A DNA stretch of 64,000 nt from Agrobacterium vitis (GTDB lineage: Bacteria; Pseudomonadota; Alphaproteobacteria; Rhizobiales; Rhizobiaceae), in contig NZ_CP146242.1 in assembly GCF_037039395.1 (NCBI RefSeq), positions 496,001 to 560,000 on the forward strand, written 5' to 3'. This document shows positions 10,013 to 20,900 of the stretch, one piece after another (position 1 is the first letter of the stretch; the number at the start of each line of letters is the position of its first letter). The translations under genes were made by a program, and so were the position numbers. The notes below the pieces were generated by a model. It did not search any database and had not been told where the DNA came from. It was given only the letters and a program-made list of their open reading frames with translations.

Positions 10013-10471
10013 CTACTCTTCCAACAGCCGTTTCAGCCGCGCCTCTTCATCCGCACTCAACGGCTCCGCCGCAGCCACGCTCCTACGGCGGCGGCTGTAG
10101 GCGAAGGCTGCGCCCACGCCGACCACCAGCAACAGACCGGGCGCCCCCCACAGCAGCAAGGTCTCTGACGACAATCGTGGTTTCAGCAACACGAATTCAC
10201 CGTAGCGCGACACCAGATAACGGATGACATCGTCATCGCTATCGCCCTTGACGATCCGCTCGCGCACCAGAAGCCGCAGGTCGCGGGCCAGTTCGGCATT
10301 GCTGTCGTCGATGGATTGGTTCTGGCAGACCATGCAGCGGAGTTGCGACGACAGGTGCCGGGCGCGGGCCTCCAAGGCCGGATCTTTCAGCATTTCATCG
10401 GGATTGACGGCGAAGGCGGGCTGGCCCAGCAATAGCCAGAAGCCGAGGAAGACGGCAAAAAGCGCCCTCAT
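10013..10471 (-). CDS. cycL: Cytochrome c maturation protein CcmH/CycL
   Basis: CcmH is a membrane-anchored periplasmic thiol oxidoreductase that keeps the apocytochrome CXXCH cysteines reduced for haem attachment. The 152-residue product has a signal sequence ([21 protein letters not shown]), the redox motif [10 protein letters not shown] with Cys46 and Cys49, and one C-terminal membrane helix near 105-125. The ATG at 10471 overlaps the cycK stop by four bases (ATGA), which fixes the start although an open frame extends further upstream. It is the last gene of the cycHJKL operon. Confidence 0.95.
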   Translation of the reverse strand: MRALFAVFLGFWLLLGQPAFAVNPDEMLKDPALEARARHLSSQLRCMVCQNQSIDDSNAELARDLRLLVRERIVKGDSDDDVIRYLVSRYGEFVLLKPRLSSETLLLWGAPGLLLVVGVGAAFAYSRRRRSVAAAEPLSADEEARLKRLLEE

Positions 10472-12471
10472 TCCGCCGCCTCCAGGCCCTTGAGGGTACC
10501 ATTGGCCGCCGCCGCCTTTGCCTTGCGGTTTGGAGCACCGACGCGCAAACGCCGATCGGAAAGCGAGACGAAGCCGCCGATCATCATCACCAGCGCCCCG
10601 CCCCAGATGCAGAGAATCCACGGTTTCCACCAGATCCGCACCACCATGCCGCCATCGGCCATGGCATCGCCGAGCGAAACGTAAAGCTGGCTAAAGCCGA
10701 AACTGCGGATACCCGCCTCGGTGGTCGGCATGCGCCTTGCCGTATAAAGCCGTTTCGACGACCAGACATCGCCTTCGGAGACCCCGCCGCGCCGGATGGT
10801 GAAATGGCCACGATCCTCGGTATAATTCGGTCCCTTGGCGGAGCGCAACCCGTCATAGGTCAGGGAAAAGCCACCGGCCTCCACGGTCTGGCCGGGCTTC
10901 ATCTCCACCACCATTTCGCTTTGGAACGTGGTAACAGCGACAATGCCGAGCACGGTGACGCCGAGGCCGAAATGCGCGAGCGCCGTGCCAAAGGCCGAGC
11001 GCGGCAGGCCGATCAACCGGCGAAAGGCGACACTTCCCTTCTGCTTGCCGAAAGCCGAGCGATGAGCAAGATCGGCCAGCGCCCCGAACATCAGGAAAAA
11101 GCCCGAGGCCAGCCCCAGCACAGACAGAACCGGGCCGCCATTCTGGAGATAATAGAACACAAGCCCAACCAGAAAGGCCAGTGCCGCCGCCAGATAGAGC
11201 CTTTGCAGCGCGCCCAGCAGATCGCCGCGCTTCCAGGCCAGCATCGGCCCGAACGGAACGGCGACGAGAAGCGGGATCATCAGCAGGCCGAAGGTCAGGT
11301 TGAAGAAGGGTGCGCCAACCGAAATCTTTTCGCCGGTCAGGGTTTCCAGCAGCAGCGGATAGAGCGTACCGATCAGCACTGTCGCAGTCGACACCGTCAG
11401 GATCAGATTGTTCAGCACCAGCGCGCCTTCGCGCGAGATCGGCTGGAACAGCCCGCCCGCCTTCAAATGCGGAGCCCGTAGCATGAACAGGAACAGCGCG
11501 CCGCCAATGAACAGGATGAGGATGGCGAGAATGAAAATCCCGCGGCTGGGATCGGTGGCAAAGGCATGCACCGAGGTCAGCACGCCGGAGCGCACCAGGA
11601 ATGTGCCGAGCAGCGACAGCGAGAAGGTCAGGATGGCGAGCAGCACTGTCCAGATTTTCAGCGCATCGCGCTTTTCCATCACCAGCGCCGAATGCAACAG
11701 CGCAGTGCCTGCCAGCCAGGGCATGAAGGAGGCGTTTTCGACCGGGTCCCAGAACCACCAGCCGCCCCAGCCCAGCTCGTAATAGGCCCAGTAGGAGCCC
11801 ATGGCGATGCCCGCCGTCAGGAAGGTCCAGGCCGCCAGCGTCCAGGGCCGGACCCAGCGCGCCCAGGCGGCATCGATCCGCCCGTCGATCAGAGCGGCGA
11901 TGGCAAAGGAAAAACAGACGGAAAACCCGACATAGCCGAGATAAAGCAGCGGCGGATGGATGGCGAGGCCGGGGTCCTGCAGGACCGGGTTCAGGTCCTG
12001 CCCCTCGGCAGGCGCCGGATTGAGGCGGATGAATGGATTGGAGGTGATCAGGATGAACAGAATGAAGGCCGTGGAAATCCAGGCCTGGACGCCGAGCACA
12101 TTGGCTTTCAGCCGGTCGGGCAGATTGGTGCCGAACAGCGCCACCAGCGCCGAAAACAGTGTCAGGATCAACAGCCACAGCATCATCGATCCCTCGTGAT
12201 TGCCCCAGACCGCCGAAAAGCGGTAGATGGCGGGCATCAGCGAATGGGAATTCTGATAGGCATTCAGCAGCGAAAAATCCGAGACCAGATAGGCATAAGC
12301 CAGCACACCAAAGGCAAACAGCACCAGCGCAAACAGTGCATAAGTGCCGGTGACCGCCGTCTGCATCATGGCGGTATCGCCCCTGCGGGCGCCCAGCATC
12401 GGCAGGACCGAAAGCAGGAGTGCGGCGGCCAGCGCCAGCACCAGCGCATAGTGGCCGATCTCAATGATCAT
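10468..12471 (-). CDS. cycK: Cytochrome c haem lyase subunit CcmF/CycK
   Basis: CcmF is the polytopic inner-membrane core of the haem lyase that ligates haem from CcmE to apocytochrome c in the periplasm. The 667-residue protein has many membrane helices and the tryptophan-rich WWD haem-handling signature [18 protein letters not shown] near residues 230-250. Length and motif fit the family. Start and stop both overlap neighbours by four bases (ATGA), showing translational coupling within cycHJKL. Confidence 0.97.
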   Translation of the reverse strand: MIIEIGHYALVLALAAALLLSVLPMLGARRGDTAMMQTAVTGTYALFALVLFAFGVLAYAYLVSDFSLLNAYQNSHSLMPAIYRFSAVWGNHEGSMMLWLLILTLFSALVALFGTNLPDRLKANVLGVQAWISTAFILFILITSNPFIRLNPAPAEGQDLNPVLQDPGLAIHPPLLYLGYVGFSVCFSFAIAALIDGRIDAAWARWVRPWTLAAWTFLTAGIAMGSYWAYYELGWGGWWFWDPVENASFMPWLAGTALLHSALVMEKRDALKIWTVLLAILTFSLSLLGTFLVRSGVLTSVHAFATDPSRGIFILAILILFIGGALFLFMLRAPHLKAGGLFQPISREGALVLNNLILTVSTATVLIGTLYPLLLETLTGEKISVGAPFFNLTFGLLMIPLLVAVPFGPMLAWKRGDLLGALQRLYLAAALAFLVGLVFYYLQNGGPVLSVLGLASGFFLMFGALADLAHRSAFGKQKGSVAFRRLIGLPRSAFGTALAHFGLGVTVLGIVAVTTFQSEMVVEMKPGQTVEAGGFSLTYDGLRSAKGPNYTEDRGHFTIRRGGVSEGDVWSSKRLYTARRMPTTEAGIRSFGFSQLYVSLGDAMADGGMVVRIWWKPWILCIWGGALVMMIGGFVSLSDRRLRVGAPNRKAKAAAANGTLKGLEAAE

Positions 12472-12917
12472 TTCGCCTCTCCCTCACCCTTCCAGACGCC
12501 GTCCTTCTTCATCCGGTCGGCAACTTCCTTCGGCATGTAATTCTCGTCATGCTTGGCCAGAACCGTATCGGCATCAAACAGCGTGCCGCCAGCGCCAAAC
12601 ACGCCTTCCGTCACCACGCCCTGCCCTTCACGAAACAGATCCGGCAGAATGCCCGTATAGGTCACCGGCACCGTGGCCGTACCATCGGTCACGGCAAAAC
12701 TGACGGTGGAGCCGGTGTCGCGCTTCACCGAACCTTCCGCCACCAGCCCACCTAGCCGGATGCGGGTGCCAGGTCCAACCGGTGTTTTGGCGAGATCGGA
12801 AGGCATATAGAAATAGGCAATGGACTGGCCGAAAGCGAACAGAACCAGCAACACAGCCGCCATGATGAAACCGACGCCCCCGGCGATGACGGCCAGACGT
12901 TTCTGCTTGCGGGTCAT
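12468..12917 (-). CDS. cycJ: Cytochrome c maturation haem chaperone CcmE/CycJ
   Basis: CcmE binds haem covalently in the periplasm and passes it to CcmF/H. The 149-residue protein has a single N-terminal membrane anchor (about 8-30), an OB-fold beta domain, and the haem-binding His123 in the motif [10 protein letters not shown] followed by Tyr127. It overlaps cycH and cycK by four bases each. Confidence 0.97.
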   Translation of the reverse strand: MTRKQKRLAVIAGGVGFIMAAVLLVLFAFGQSIAYFYMPSDLAKTPVGPGTRIRLGGLVAEGSVKRDTGSTVSFAVTDGTATVPVTYTGILPDLFREGQGVVTEGVFGAGGTLFDADTVLAKHDENYMPKEVADRMKKDGVWKGEGEAK

Positions 12918-14065
12918 TTCAGCGCCTCCTCGACCGGCAATCCCAATTGCTGCGCCATGGCGATCAGCTGCTTGCCTTGCTCCCCGTCGGCGGGGAAGGT
13001 CTTCAACCCGGTTTTCAAGGCCTCGAGCGCCCGCTGGTTGTCCTTCAACACGGTATAGGAGTGCACCAGCCGCACCCAGCCTTCGAAATTGTTTGGATCG
13101 GTTTTCAGCTTGGCATCCAGGCTTTCAACCATGCCCTTTATCATCGCCTGACGGTCGCCATCCGGCAAGCCCTGGGCTGCGGCCACAGCGGCGGCATCGG
13201 GATTTCCGAGGGGTGCCGCCGTTGCCGCAGCCTGAGGATCATTGCGGGCGATATGACGGGCGACCAGCGGCTGCCACGGCGCATTGGGCGGGGATTGGGC
13301 CGCAATCGTCTTGAAGGCGGCCAGCGCCTCGTCGCGTTTGCCGGACTGTTCCAGCGCCAGCGCCAGATAATAGGCGGCGCGCGGATTGTCGCCATTCAAT
13401 GCCATGGATTGCGAAAACAGATCGCGGGCGGCATCCGTCACCACGCCGTCGCTCTGGGCAATCAGTGCTTCGCCAAGGCCGTTGAGCCGCTCGGGGCTGG
13501 CGCCTTTCAACCGGATGGCATTGCGAAAGGCCAGTTCCGCCTCGCCCATACGGTTTTGTTGCAGATAGATCGGCGCAAGCACATCCCAGCCTGCGCCATC
13601 GTCAGGCTTTTGCATCAGATGGCGTTCCGCCTGGGCAATCAGCAGGCTCATATCGTTGCCGGGGTTTTCCAACCGGGCCTGCAAAGGCTGTGAGGGCAGG
13701 CCGGGGCTGCCGAGGGCGAGATAAAGCCCAAGGCCGACCGCAGGTACCAATAGGACAACGAAGGCCTGCGCCAGACCGTTGCGCGCGGTTTTGCGAGGCG
13801 CACTTTGAGCTGCCTGACCGGTTTCATCGCCCTTATCGGCGGCCAGAAGGCGGCGGGCAATCTCGGCGCGGGCATAGTCCACCTGCTCGGCGGAAATCAG
13901 CCCGCCCGCCCGGTCACGGTCGAGTTCCTGCAATTGATCGCGATAGACGGCCATCGCGCCATCGCGGGTCTCGCGCTCGCCCCGCTGCTGCGCCCGTGTC
14001 AGCGGCAACAGAAAGGCTGCCGCAACGGCAAAGGTCAGAACAGCAATTTCAACCCAGAACAGCAT
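12914..14065 (-). CDS. cycH: Cytochrome c biogenesis TPR protein CcmI/CycH
   Basis: CcmI escorts apocytochromes to the haem lyase. The 383-residue product starts with a membrane helix ([20 protein letters not shown]), has a cytoplasmic loop and a second helix near 90-110, and then a periplasmic region of TPR-like repeats (for example [13 protein letters not shown] and [11 protein letters not shown]). It is the first gene of cycHJKL, and its stop overlaps the cycJ start (ATGA). Confidence 0.94.
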   Translation of the reverse strand: MLFWVEIAVLTFAVAAAFLLPLTRAQQRGERETRDGAMAVYRDQLQELDRDRAGGLISAEQVDYARAEIARRLLAADKGDETGQAAQSAPRKTARNGLAQAFVVLLVPAVGLGLYLALGSPGLPSQPLQARLENPGNDMSLLIAQAERHLMQKPDDGAGWDVLAPIYLQQNRMGEAELAFRNAIRLKGASPERLNGLGEALIAQSDGVVTDAARDLFSQSMALNGDNPRAAYYLALALEQSGKRDEALAAFKTIAAQSPPNAPWQPLVARHIARNDPQAAATAAPLGNPDAAAVAAAQGLPDGDRQAMIKGMVESLDAKLKTDPNNFEGWVRLVHSYTVLKDNQRALEALKTGLKTFPADGEQGKQLIAMAQQLGLPVEEALK

Positions 14066-14211
14066 AAGGCTCCCTGAACCCGAAGGGTTCTATGACGTCG
14101 CGACAGGCCGTGCAGACCGCTTGGCACAGCTGATTGTGTCTTAAGGAGCGGAGCTTCCATCAGCCTTGACTTAAGTCAAGAGCAAGACACATCAAAATGC
14201 GCAGATGTGAT

Positions 14212-14631
14212 TCAGGTCAGCGGTGTCCATGTCCCGTCTTCATTGCGGCAGGCAACGCCGCGTGCCTCGACCGCCTTGCCATCGACCGTCACCTTGTGGC
14301 GATATTGGCGGCAGTTCTGATTGCCGACCTGATAAGGGGCTGCGGCTACCACTTCACCGGAAACATCGTCATCGCGCCAGGTTACGGTCTGGCCGCCGGG
14401 GGCCACTTCCAGGGCCTGATATTCGGCCGCCAGCGCCCGCTGCTTCTGGCTGTTGTCCAGTTCCGCACCGGTCCGCGACACAATGCCGCCCTGAAGCGCG
14501 TTGAGATAGAGCGAGCTTGAGGTGGTGGATTTGGCAAGCAGGCCGGTGCTGCCGCCGGTCGTCTTGCAGGAGGTCAGGGTCAGGGCGCAGCCCAGCAAGG
14601 CAAATGCAAAACCGGTGCTGATCTTCCTCAT
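14212..14631 (-). CDS. Surface-antigen-like small lipoprotein
   Basis: The start at 14631 gives 139 residues with a lipoprotein signal (MRKISTGFAFALLGCALTLTSC, lipobox Cys at about residue 22). The mature part has the layout of the 17 kDa surface antigen / RT0821-Lpp0805 type seen in alphaproteobacterial outer-membrane lipoproteins. It has a short helical stretch (QKQRALAAEYQALE), then a beta-rich end with NQNCRQYRHKVTVDGK and ACRNEDGTW. The frame is open further upstream to 14775, but that segment has no signal sequence. The gene is monocistronic, between cycH and feuQ. Confidence 0.8.
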   Translation of the reverse strand: MRKISTGFAFALLGCALTLTSCKTTGGSTGLLAKSTTSSSLYLNALQGGIVSRTGAELDNSQKQRALAAEYQALEVAPGGQTVTWRDDDVSGEVVAAAPYQVGNQNCRQYRHKVTVDGKAVEARGVACRNEDGTWTPLT

Positions 14632-14875
14632 AGCCTGCAATTCCAAATTCTGTTTTTCATGACATTGAGCGCGGTCAAACCACACGTTGCTGTAGTCTCT
14701 CATGATAAGCCCGACACCGCACGACTTTGCAAGTCGCCATTTCGATCCGTACCTTAGAGTTTGCCAACTTGACATTTGTTAAACTGGAGCGTGTCAGAAA
14801 AATCCGAATTCGACTTCCAATCACACGTTAACTGGCAGACATTAACTGGCAGGCATCAACTGCGCCAAAGCTGCA

Positions 14876-16291
14876 TCACGCCCCGTCCCGCGACAGGGCG
14901 GGTAAAACCAGCCTGGCCAGCAGCCCCCCGTTGACGCCGCGTGACAGGCCTAGCTTGCCCTGGTATTCCGAGGTTATTTCCTTGACGATCGACAGGCCTA
15001 GCCCGGTCCCGGGCTTGCTTTCGTCCAGCCGCCGACCGCGCTTCAGCGCCTCGCCGATCTGGTCCGGGTCAAGACCCGGTCCGTCATCCTCAACGATGAT
15101 TTCCAGCCAGGCCCTACGGCCCGGATCAAGCCCGACCTCGCCGCCCGGCGCGATCCTTGCCGTCACCGTCACAGTCGTTTCCGAGTGACGAGCAGCATTT
15201 TCCAGAAGATTGCCAAGGATTTCCTCGAGATCCTGGCTTTCCATCGCCAGAACCAGACCTTGCCCCGAGGCTTGGCTCTCCAGGTGAACTTCGAACTGTT
15301 TGTCCGGATTGAGCTTGCGCATCACCCGCACCAGCCGTTCCAGAACCGGCTCCACTTCGGCGCGCGACAGCACCGATTCGCGCTGGGCCGCGATGCGGGC
15401 ACGGTTGAGATAGGTGCCGACCTGGCTTTGCATGGCGGATGCCTGGGCCTTGATCACCTCACCATGCGGCGGATCGAGCACCCGCGCCTCGTTGAGCAGC
15501 ACGGCAATCGGGGTCTTCAGCGAATGGGCGAGATTGCCGACCTGCATGCGGGCGCGCTCGACAATGCGGTGGTTGCTGTCAATCAGGGCGTTGATTTCAT
15601 TGGCCAGCGGCTCGATCTCCCGGGGGAATTCACCCTCGATCCGCTCGGCCTCGCCGCCCCTGATCCGCTCCAGCGCCCGGCGCGCCCGATCCAGCGGTTT
15701 CAGGCCGAAAATAATGGTCACGGCATTGACCAGCAGGCCGCCGACCCCGAACATCGCCAGAACGGCGTAAAGCCGGTGGGAAAATCCGGTGATTTCGTCT
15801 TCCACCACTTTCAGATTGCCCGACACCCGGAACCGCGCCGCCCGGCCGGATTCGTCGAGGATCACCTCGGTCTCGGCAATCCGCAGCCGGTTGCCGAAAC
15901 TGTCGGTCATGCCGTAAAAACGCTCGTAATTCTGGTCGAACGGGCTTTCCTCAAAGCTCGGCACCGGCAGATTGGTCAGCCCCAGCGAGGTGGAGGCCAG
16001 CGGCGCGGCATTGAAGGAACCGAGCGGCTCGACCAGCCAGTACCAGCCGGTTCCGGGCTGTGAAAACCTGAGATCGCCCAGCGCCGGACTGCCGGACAGG
16101 CTTTCACCATCGCCGACTGAGACGGAATTGACGACATTATAGAGCTGGGCGCGCAAAAGATCGTTGAAGGAGCGCTCGGCCCCTTGCCGATAAAGCGCCG
16201 AAATCACCACGGCCATGGTGACCAGCGCGATGATATACCAGAGAGTGGCGGAGAGCAGGACGCGAAGGGTGAGAGACTTGACCCTGAACAC
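14876..16291 (-). CDS. feuQ: Sensor histidine kinase FeuQ
   Basis: The 471-residue kinase has a GTG start directly after the feuP stop. It has two membrane helices (about 10-32 and 168-190) around a periplasmic domain, and a HAMP-like linker. The HisKA His lies near residue 257 in VGNLAHSLKTPIAVLLNEA, a variant SLKTPIA H-box. The HATPase domain contains LLENAARHS, EDDGPGLDPD and GTGLGLSIVKE. In S. meliloti FeuPQ controls cyclic beta-glucan export and osmotic adaptation, and is needed for nodule invasion. Assignment rests on adjacency to a FeuP-type regulator near cycH and the typical kinase layout. Confidence 0.88.
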   Translation of the reverse strand: MFRVKSLTLRVLLSATLWYIIALVTMAVVISALYRQGAERSFNDLLRAQLYNVVNSVSVGDGESLSGSPALGDLRFSQPGTGWYWLVEPLGSFNAAPLASTSLGLTNLPVPSFEESPFDQNYERFYGMTDSFGNRLRIAETEVILDESGRAARFRVSGNLKVVEDEITGFSHRLYAVLAMFGVGGLLVNAVTIIFGLKPLDRARRALERIRGGEAERIEGEFPREIEPLANEINALIDSNHRIVERARMQVGNLAHSLKTPIAVLLNEARVLDPPHGEVIKAQASAMQSQVGTYLNRARIAAQRESVLSRAEVEPVLERLVRVMRKLNPDKQFEVHLESQASGQGLVLAMESQDLEEILGNLLENAARHSETTVTVTARIAPGGEVGLDPGRRAWLEIIVEDDGPGLDPDQIGEALKRGRRLDESKPGTGLGLSIVKEITSEYQGKLGLSRGVNGGLLARLVLPALSRDGA

Positions 16292-16966
16292 CTAACCCTC
16301 GACACTGTCAGGCGCTTTGATCCGGTAGCCGAGACCGCGCACGGTCTCGATCATGTCCAGACCGATCTTCTTACGCAGCCGCCCGACAAACACTTCGATC
16401 GTGTTGGAATCGCGGTCGAAATCCTGGTCATACATATGCTCGACCAGTTCGGTGCGCGACACGACCTCCCCCATGTGATGCATGAGATAGGACAACAGCC
16501 TAAATTCATGCGACGTGAGTTTCAGCGCCTTGCCCGAAACCGTGACTTTGGAACTCTTGGTATCGAGCCGCACCGGCCCGCAGGCGATTTCCGAGGAGGC
16601 ATGGCCGGCGGCACGGCGAATCAGCGCCCGGATGCGCGCCAGCACCTCTTCGACGTGGAAAGGCTTGGTGACATAGTCGTCGGCACCGGCGTCGATACCG
16701 GACACCTTGTCGCTCCAGCGGTCGCGGGCCGTCAGAATCAGGACCGGCATGGCACGTCCGGCAGAGCGCCATTTCTCCAGCACGGTAATGCCATCCATGG
16801 TCGGCAAACCGATATCAAGGATCACGGCGTCATAGGGCTCGGTATCACCGAGATAATGACCCTCCTCGCCATCCATGGCCTGGTCGACCACATAGCCTGC
16901 CTCCTGAAGCGCCTCGACCAGCTGGCGGTTCAGGTTGACATCGTCCTCGACGACGAGAATGCGCAT
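16292..16966 (-). CDS. feuP: Response regulator FeuP
   Basis: This is a 224-residue OmpR-type regulator with phospho-acceptor Asp51 (VILDIGLPTMDG), the conserved Lys101 in VTKPF, and a winged-helix DNA-binding domain (LTSHEFRLLSYLMHHMGEVVS, then EVFVGRLRKKIG). Its TAG stop directly abuts the feuQ start. Paired with FeuQ, it is expected to regulate envelope and cyclic-glucan genes. Confidence 0.9.
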   Translation of the reverse strand: MRILVVEDDVNLNRQLVEALQEAGYVVDQAMDGEEGHYLGDTEPYDAVILDIGLPTMDGITVLEKWRSAGRAMPVLILTARDRWSDKVSGIDAGADDYVTKPFHVEEVLARIRALIRRAAGHASSEIACGPVRLDTKSSKVTVSGKALKLTSHEFRLLSYLMHHMGEVVSRTELVEHMYDQDFDRDSNTIEVFVGRLRKKIGLDMIETVRGLGYRIKAPDSVEG

Positions 16967-17100
16967 TCTTCACTTCTCCGTTTTGCCATGCTGGCGCCAG
17001 CCGGGCGATCTTGCGCGCAGGCCCAGTAAAACCAGCCCGCATGAGAAAAAATATCCAACAGATAGAAAGTCTTACACTACTCCTTGGCCCAAAACCAGCC

Positions 17101-17469
17101 TCAGCGGGACACCTGGACCGTCATCTTGCGGGGCCTTGCATTGTCGCCGGTGCCCGGTACGAGAATGGTGATCACGCATTGGCCGCCCGACAGCCGCACG
17201 GAAAGCAATTGCCCGCCCGCCTGCTCCACGGCCCTGAGTGCCGCCGAACGGCAATCGACCCTGCCATTGGACTTGCTGTCGTTGCTGTCGGAATTGTCAC
17301 TGTTCTGATTCTGGTTCTGCGCCTGAACGATGACAGGTGAAGAAGACCCGCTGGTGCCGGATAACATCTGCGACATAGGCACGGCATCGGGGACCGGCGC
17401 TGTCGTCGCCGGTACCGTCCAGGCAATAAGCCCGGCTGCGATACTGCCTATGATCGATTTGGATGCCAT
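17101..17469 (-). CDS. Small secreted protein upstream of feuPQ, FeuN candidate
   Basis: The 122-residue product has an N-terminal signal peptide (MASKSIIGSIAAGLIAWTVPA), an Asn/Gln/Ser/Asp-rich linker (about 50-68), and a compact C-terminal part with two Cys (VDCRSAALRAVEQAGGQL and SGGQCVITILV). It lies 134 bases upstream of feuP on the same strand. In S. meliloti, FeuN is a small periplasmic protein encoded with feuPQ that restrains FeuQ. Location and export fit, but I cannot confirm similarity. The ATG at 17469 is used; a TTG precedes it. Confidence 0.7.
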   Translation of the reverse strand: MASKSIIGSIAAGLIAWTVPATTAPVPDAVPMSQMLSGTSGSSSPVIVQAQNQNQNSDNSDSNDSKSNGRVDCRSAALRAVEQAGGQLLSVRLSGGQCVITILVPGTGDNARPRKMTVQVSR

Positions 17470-17660
17470 CAACTGCCACTCTGCCGCATTCGGTTATCGT
17501 GGCGTAAGTGTTACCGAAGAACGGCTGAATGGCAAATGAATGCCTGGTAATCTTGGCCCGCAGTTCAACCCTTATGACAGAGATGCGACAATGCAAGCAT
17601 TTCAATTTATTAAACTATCCACGTCATAGGCGGCAATGAACGCCTAGATTTCAGCAAAGA

Positions 17661-17900
17661 TCAGGTTTTCTCCGGGGGGAACAGGTCCGATTTGGGCACG
17701 ATGGCATGGCTTGCCACCAGCCGGCCATAGAGCGCCACCAGCCCGCCCACCGATCCGGCCAGCGCCACCAGTCCGTCGGTCAACTGCCCCTGTTCCAGAA
17801 GTCCAAGCTCGAACCCGCCGAGTTGCAGGCCTGACGCCAGAATAGCGACCAGCGCACCCCAGACAGCCTTGGACAGATACCATGGTTTGCCGTCATTCAT
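17661..17900 (-). CDS. Holin-like small membrane protein at the GTA cluster end
   Basis: The 79-residue product (MNDGKPWYLSKAVWGALVAI...) has two hydrophobic segments (about 10-28 and 42-60) and a short charged C-terminus, the arrangement of small phage holins. The ATG at 17900 has a good AGGGA ribosome site. It is 43 bases past the giant GTA tail gene on the same strand, and a GH19 lysin lies at the other end of the cluster, so a lysis role is likely but inferred. Confidence 0.7.
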   Translation of the reverse strand: MNDGKPWYLSKAVWGALVAILASGLQLGGFELGLLEQGQLTDGLVALAGSVGGLVALYGRLVASHAIVPKSDLFPPEKT

Positions 17901-17943
17901 GTCAATTTCCCTTGTTTTTCGGTGGAGGTTTTCGGGTTGAAGA

Positions 17944-20900
17944 TCAGAAGGTGAATGCTGCTTCAGCCGCGATGCCGCTGGCATGGCGGCCAATCTGGCG
18001 GACCCGGATGGAAAGCGCCGAGATTGCGGCGCCAAAGTCTGCGGCCTGCAAATCGGCGCTATAGGCATAGGCCGCAGAGGTCAGGGTGACGCTGCGCAGC
18101 GTCGTTTTGCCTGCGTCGAGAATATTGAGCTGGTAGCGCTCGCTTTCCTCATCCAGCGGAATATCGGATGGTGTCCAGTTGTCGGCATCGGTGCGGCCAC
18201 GCCGGACCCAGGTGAGCGCAATATCGCCACTCGGCGCGCGGCTGGCGCGCAGATGCACCGGGGAAAGCGGCGTCAACGCCCGCAATCCGCCGGAAAAACT
18301 GAACGGCCCCTTGGCCGCAAGACTGGTGCCGGCGGCCTCGGCGATCCAGTTGAGCGTCAGGCCGATTTCGCTGTCGGCAAGATCAAGCGCCGTGACCGCA
18401 CTGTTGAGCAGAACCACCTGCGCGCCCGCAACGGCACCGGCCGTCATGGCGTCCTCCGTGCCATAGAGACCGCGCAGCAGGTCTGACAATTGCCAGACGC
18501 CGCTTTGCAATTCCTCCGCCGTCTGGAAACCGATCACCTCCCAGACCTCGTTAGCGGCCTTGACCGCAAGCCGGTTGTCGCCATTCAACACCGACAGGCG
18601 GGAGCCAGAGGAAAAACTGCCATGCGACAGAGTAACGGTCAGACGATTGGCCCTGTCGAACCGGCCCGACACACCCGCAGCCAACGCCGATGACAGGCTA
18701 CCGAGCGTTGCCGGGCCATCCACCACGACACGGGTGGCGTAATTCTCGGTCTCCGCGGATGACGACAGCACGATCTTGCGCCAGGGGCTGGCATAGGCCG
18801 CCGCGCGCGCAAAACTGCCATCCTCACCATCATCAAAGCGCGGCAGGTCCATCAGCCGCCACAGCGGCGCAAACCCATCCGAAGCCCTGCCGCTCTGCAC
18901 CCGCCCGCTGCTAGCAACGGTAATCGCGCTAGACACCGGCGCTGCCACTTCGGTTAATTCCAACGACAGCGTGCTGCTGTCCTCAATCCGGGTGATCAGG
19001 AACCGGCCAGATGGCCCGTCCGGCAAGGTCAGCACGTCGCCGGGCTGAAGCGCCAGCTGCGAGGGCGATAGCGACAGGGTCAGGCTGCGCCGCCCGATCC
19101 GGTGATCACGCAATTGCGTTTCAACCACGGCCAGAGCGCTCGCCTCATCCAGCACCCCGGGCAGATCGCTGGACAAAAGCTTGGCCGAGGTTCCCACCAC
19201 GCGGCGTGAGCGGACGCTGGCATCCTCGTAATCATTGGCGGGATCGTAAAAATCCAATACGGCCTGACCGGCATAATCGGTGCTGTCGCCCCGGGTCTCG
19301 GTCCAGTACGGCTCATCTTCGGTATCGACGAAAACCCGGGTCTCGACGCCTTTCAGGCTGGCGGCCTGGCGTGAGCGGAACCGCAGCACGGCACCGTCCT
19401 CGATCACGTCGAGCAGGAAGGCCTCGGTCAGCGGCTCGATCAGGCTGCGGGCCGAGGATATATCGCCCTGCACATAGCCCGAGAGATCGCCGCTAACCGC
19501 AGACACGTCGTAATCGGAAAAGCCGCAATCTTCCAATATCGCGGCGATCACCTCGGCCAGCGTGCCAGTCCCGAGACGTCCGTTCAGCCAATGGCCGCTG
19601 CGCCAATTATCGCCATCGGCAAACAGATCGGTATCATAGGGAAAGGCCGGAAAGGGCCGGCTGTCCCAGGTCCAGAGAAAGATATGGTCGGCATCGACCA
19701 TGCCAGCGGGTGCCGAATCTCCCTGCCAATAACCCAGATGCGCTTCAAGAAACCGCCGTTGCATGGCATCCGAGCGCATGCCGGAGGAAAAATAGGGAAG
19801 CGCATTTTCCGAGGATTTCGGATCGGGAAACACGTTCGGCTGGTTGGCGCCACGCTCCACCGCCGGACAACCCAGTTCGGTAAACCAGATCGGTTTCATC
19901 TTTGGTTCCCAGGCGCTTGGCGTGGAAAGCTCAATGCCACCGACCCTGTTGTAATGGCGGTTTTCCCACCAGGACTGGATGTCCTTATAGCGATAGACCC
20001 AGGGCTTGCCCGCCAGCCCATCCGTAATGGCGGCGCGCTCGCGGCGCTTGCGGGCGGCAAGGTCTGGGTAATACCAGTCATAACCCTCCCCGGCGGCAAT
20101 CTGCGCCTGCATGGCGGCACGGTCATCGGCAATGATAAACCCGTCAGGATTATCAGCAGTGAAATCCGCGTCATTCCAGTCCGACAGCGGCATGTAATTG
20201 TCGATGCCAACCGCATCGATGGCCGCGCAGGCCCAGAGCGGATCGAGATGGAAGAACACATCGCCGGAGCCATCGGCAGGATGATAGCCGAAATATTCGC
20301 TCCAATCGGCACCGTAGGTCAGCTTGGTGCCGCTCCCCAGAATGGCGCGCACATCCTCAGCCAATCGCATCAAGGCGGCAACGAAGGGAAAACTGTTGTC
20401 CGCACCGCGCAGGGTCGTCAGGCCCTTCAGTTCCGAGCCGATGACGAAACTGTCCACCCCGCCCGCCGCCTTGGCCAGCAACGCAGAATGCAGCACAAGG
20501 CGCCGATAGCCGCTATCGCGACCGTTCTTGTTGCCTGTATAAAGGATCGTTGTGCCGAGCACGAAGAAATCATCGACTGTGGTCTTGCCCATGAAGGCCT
20601 CGACAATGGCGTCCACCGCATCCGTACCGTCGGGCGAACCGGCAAGACCAGGGGCCGGTGAACAGGTGATGCGACCACGCCAGGGATAGGCCGCCTGTTC
20701 TGTCCCGCCATAAGGATCGGCCAAGCCGTTGCCTGCGGGAATATCCATCATCACGAAAGGATAGAGACAGGTGGCAATGCCCCGGCTGTTGAGATCCTTG
20801 ATTGCCTCAATGACGCTTTTATCGCTCGGTGTGCCACCATAGGCCGGGCCGCCGTCGTTCTGGCTGACCAGCCGGGCCTGTGAGCGCCCGATGCCTGCAA

